The notes under the pieces are model-generated. The model ran no database searches, was not told where the DNA came from, and saw nothing but the letters and a program-made list of their open reading frames with translations. Below, piece after piece: positions 60,746-64,000 of a stretch of DNA of 64,000 bases (positions are counted from its first letter, which is position 1; the number at the start of each line of letters is the position of its first letter). The position numbers and the translations under genes were made by a program. The DNA lies in contig JARWIR010000011.1 in assembly GCA_029959085.1 (NCBI GenBank), positions 11,347,840 through 11,411,839 of the forward strand. The letters are read 5' to 3'. The DNA comes from Nemophila menziesii (taxonomy: Eukaryota > Streptophyta > Magnoliopsida > Boraginales > Hydrophyllaceae).

Positions 60746-63481
60746 ACGAAAAATAAAAATTCTGCTAATATGTAACAAAACTTATATTTGACCCAATAAC
60801 TGAAGGAGACATGTTATTTTAAGTATGAATATCAACAAAATTAAGTTTATTATACATATTTAATATAAAAGCAACACTAATAATAGACATGGTCTACTTA
60901 AATCTAATGAAATTCCTATGTTATCAAACACAAACTAATCATAAAATTAGTGCATAATTTATCAAACATCGACAATACTTTGAAAATCAAAAAATAATCA
61001 ATATGTAACGAAATTGAAATGTGTGAATTGTATATCACCGAGTTTTTAATATTGGTTCATAGATATTATAACCCTAGAAAATGCCCCGTACTTGAAGATA
61101 ATACTTGAAGATAATTGGGCATTTTTGAACTAATCAAAGAGTAAAATATAATATGAAAACAATTTGTTTTACAAAAATTGATTTACTTGAGTTGCCTATT
61201 TTAAAATTTAGATATAAATATTTAAATCATTTATATTTTATAAGATATAAAATATAAAAATTCAAACATATTTATAAAAATAAACCTATTTTGAATTTTA
61301 ATTTAATGTTTAAAGGATCGGTTTTAAACTGATGTTTTTTAATTGTTCATGGGTTTCAAAAAAATAATAATTTAAATACATACACTATATATTTTGGATA
61401 ATTTGATGACGTATCTCGACCTAGATATGGAACATATCCTAGTTGGGTTTCTGGGACAGGTAACATATTCAGACATAGATTTATTTTTAAAGATTTTGGA
61501 GTAGACAGGAACTTATTAAATATGTCTCACTCCGGTAATTTGGAAGAAAGCCTTCCCCATTAGTTCAAATATATGCAAATTAATTATATTGTGTACCTAA
61601 AATATCCAAAAAATTTCACAAATATCCTAATTAATCATTCATTCGACTTCAGAGTATTTTATTTTTCAAAACAAAAATTTTAGTTATATTTCTTTACCTA
61701 GAAGACACACTGATTATATTTTTGTGTCCAATAGGTCGTTGGATGCAATATTGTCAATGTAGATGGAGTTTTTATGCTAAAATGGTCAACGTGTGTGAGA
61801 TTCAAGATCTAGCAACACTTTGTTGCCATGTTAGGCTAAAGAAAATGAGTCATCATCAAATACATATTCTTCAAAGATTAATTCTATATATTAGAATTTA
61901 AAAATAGTCATATAGTACTATAATAGTTTTATTTTAGTGAGAGTACATCTCAAAGGGAACAAATAGCAAGTTCGCAAGAAAGAAGATTGTGCATCTGACT
62001 CATTTGTTTAAAATTAATGGTTGTGATTAATTACTTGATCCAAAGTCAAAAAAAATGGTCATATATACATACATTTCTTGAACTTGGGTATAGAATATTA
62101 ATTACTCTTTAAAATGGATGCATATAATTTGAGATAATAAATTAATAATGTAAAATTACATATATTTATAATATGATATTACTAAAGAGGCTAGAGTTGA
62201 AGTTGAAGCAATATGCTAAAGTGGAAACATTCTTTATGAGAAGGTACTTTCTTATCCAACACATAATCCCATCGCTTGATCTCAAAGCTTTTTTTTGTGT
62301 CTGGTTTGCTAACGACTAAAAATTCAAAACACAAAAGCAAATCATGTTGCGTAATTATAATAAATGCTAGAAACTACATAGAATTTTACTTTGATATCTA
62401 ATACCAATATATAAAGTAGATGAAGTCTTAATAGAATAATACTCCGAATAACACTGTAATACTAATATATTCACTTGACCAAATAACACTGTAATACTAA
62501 CATATTCACTTGACCAGACTTTGATGAACTCTTGGCCTGCCTTTCACATGGCTTGATAAATCTGAAGTTTAATTGAGATTCTGCAATATTAATCAATCAC
62601 CTCCGCTTTTGCTTCTTTTCCTTTTATGACACTTATTTTATTTATGTGAATATGCCATAAGAAAAATACCATTTTAGTAACTGACTCAACTATTAACGGT
62701 TATATTAAAAGATGCGCTTTTCAAGTTATTGTCTTACAGAAATAAAGAAACAACTAAATAAAATATGAAGTTAATTAGTATTAAGAATAGCACATTATAG
62801 AAACAAACACTAATATTGTGTAATACCTACTTTCTATCCCTGAATCATAACTTCCGTTTCTTTCATTTCCAAATTCCAAACCAGCAGTAATCTGATACAA
62901 AATACAAAGTCAACCAAGAGAAAATCAAATGCATTTTCAGCAAAACTTTTCGGTTCCACCTAATCAGCAGCAAGGGAGTTTGGGTTGGGATTTTACCGTT
63001 TTAACCATTTTCGCGAGAACATAACCATTCGGACGCCTTACTTCAGCCTTATCAGCTTGTCCCATAGGTTTTACATTGCTTTCGATTCTTCAGATATTCT
63101 CTAATACATGAAGCTTGTGTTTAACTGGATTTGAATTTTGAAAGACATCCTTTTCGCATGAATCTGAGCCATTTTTTCGAAAGATACATCGTAAACTTCC
63201 AGGGTGTAAAATCACATAAGTTGATTCTTCTTTATCCACCTTTTGGTATAGCAAGGACACCAACATAAATGCATTTACAAATCCCTTCTTGTTGAAGCTT
63301 ATTTAAGCTACGTTCTAAAAAAATTCTCAATTATTTCTCCTTCTCCGAATTCTCGACTCTTTTATAGGTCAGATTTTATAATAAACTTCTCCTCCTAGTC
63401 AATTATAAAAATAAAAATTAAATAAAGAATATGTATAGCCTAGTTATTAAGAAATTAAGATTCGATAGAAATAAAACCTAC
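60746..63481. other. Probable Helitron body and decayed DNA, no gene seen
   Basis: No protein could be assigned. A tandem doubling of 35 bases (aataacactgtaatactaat...) lies at 62447-62516. The minus strand at 62900-63340 contains short frames of balanced composition next to the DPH2-like exons, which may be decayed exons, but I recognise nothing. Confidence 0.4.
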
Positions 63482-64000
63482 AACATTTTGAGTATTCTTT
63501 GCTCCCTCAATAACCAGGTACCTTTGATATGATCTGCGTTTTCTTGTCACTGTTGTAGTTACAACTGATGATGAACTAACCTCTGTGTCGGACAAGGAAC
63601 ATTTTCAAAAGGGTTTGCTACAATCATCATATTGTACTTCTAACTTCCGGTGTTGCATATGAATATTCAAGTGCAAAAAGAAGCTGCATTTAAATAGTTA
63701 AACAATTCATTAACCAAGATATTAAACAGGGTATGCATTATGCAGTTTACCAGAAGAGACTTGGGACTTTCCATAGCGTGTTGAGATAATTTTTTCACAC
63801 AATCAAATACACTAATGGGAGCTTTCCCAAAAACAAAGAAAGCAAAAAGTTTTGAAGTCTTATAAGTGAAACCATAAATTTTTTAAAATGTGTAGTGGAA
63901 ATAATATATATGAAAAGAAGATCAAAAATACCGGCAGAGCATGTGTGGCCATAATGAATAACGCATTGAGCATCGGCATAAGATGCTCCAACTTTATCCA
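63482..64000 (-). pseudogene. DPH2-like (diphthamide biosynthesis) fragment, cut by window edge
   Basis: DPH2 is a subunit of the enzyme that starts diphthamide formation on elongation factor 2 in the cytosol. Three exon-like blocks are seen on the minus strand. First, 64000-63932: VGASYADAQCVIHYGHTCS, matching the conserved DeV.A.H..adCvvHYGhtC block and retaining the Cys. Second, 63858-63751, between AG and GT splice signals: LFAFFVFGKAPISVFDCVKK, then LSQHAMESPKSLL. Third, 63683-63482: LLFALEYSYATPEVRSTI, interrupted by stops, then in another frame RRSYQRYLVIEGAKNTQNV, resembling 'nRRyylvekAkda.ivGil'. The first and second blocks do not join in frame, and stops break the third, so this copy looks defective. 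The 5' part is outside the window. Confidence 0.75.

Noticed and set aside
61380..61560. Possible gene fragment around 'tatctcgacctagatatgg'
   Set aside because: A translation with balanced composition exists, but no family could be named and no splice structure was seen.

Overview
This window is AT-rich, gene-poor nuclear DNA of a flowering plant, probably a eudicot. The evidence is a set of broken plant gene fragments (ILR1-like amidohydrolase, SRR1-like, a REM-type B3 domain, AGO4-clade Argonaute, DPH2-like) embedded in plant transposable elements: L1-type LINEs, Ty3/gypsy remnants, MITEs with Mutator- and hAT-type target duplications, a tRNA-derived SINE and Helitron ends. I see no clearly intact single-copy gene. 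The best coding stretches are LINE ORFs carrying a few stops each. Family names come from reading translations by eye, without database searches.

Layout. 1-2.8 kb: a foldback MITE, an ILR1-like fragment and an SRR1-like fragment. 2.65-17 kb: two direct repeats of about 3 kb (2650-6103 and 13893-16961) flank a large inverted repeat (6108-7967 against 10437-13150). Its spacer holds a degenerate gypsy-type gag, and the right arm holds two MITEs and a LINE-type RNase H fragment. A hAT-type element with a perfect 8-bp duplication lies beside it. 17-24.3 kb: decayed repeats, long TA tracts, a truncated B3 gene and a tandemly duplicated Ty3/gypsy reverse transcriptase fragment. 24.4-29.9 kb: a nearly full-length LINE (minus strand) inserted into a palindromic MITE that is itself flanked by a perfect 9-bp duplication. 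30-39.7 kb: LTR-element debris, two minisatellite-like regions and copies of an unidentified gene-derived repeat (R). 39.7-43 kb: an AGO4-clade pseudogene with most exons recognisable. 44-50 kb: more R-type repeats, one interrupted by a SINE. 50-54 kb: an older, broken LINE on the plus strand, then a 40-bp minisatellite rich in TTGACY motifs. 54.5-57.6 kb: repeats and one exon-like block, ending in a Helitron 3' terminus. 57.64-60.6 kb: two further AGO4-clade fragments facing away from each other, forming a palindrome with arms of about 1.2 kb. 60.72 kb: a second Helitron 3' terminus pointing back at the first. 63.5-64 kb: the edge of a DPH2-like gene or pseudogene.

The genes do not form a pathway. 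The most interesting feature is the AGO4-clade palindrome. Read through, it would fold into a long hairpin whose stem matches an Argonaute of the RNA-directed DNA methylation pathway, the pathway that normally silences this kind of DNA. One arm stops exactly at a Helitron end, and a third, collinear pseudogene copy lies 15 kb away.
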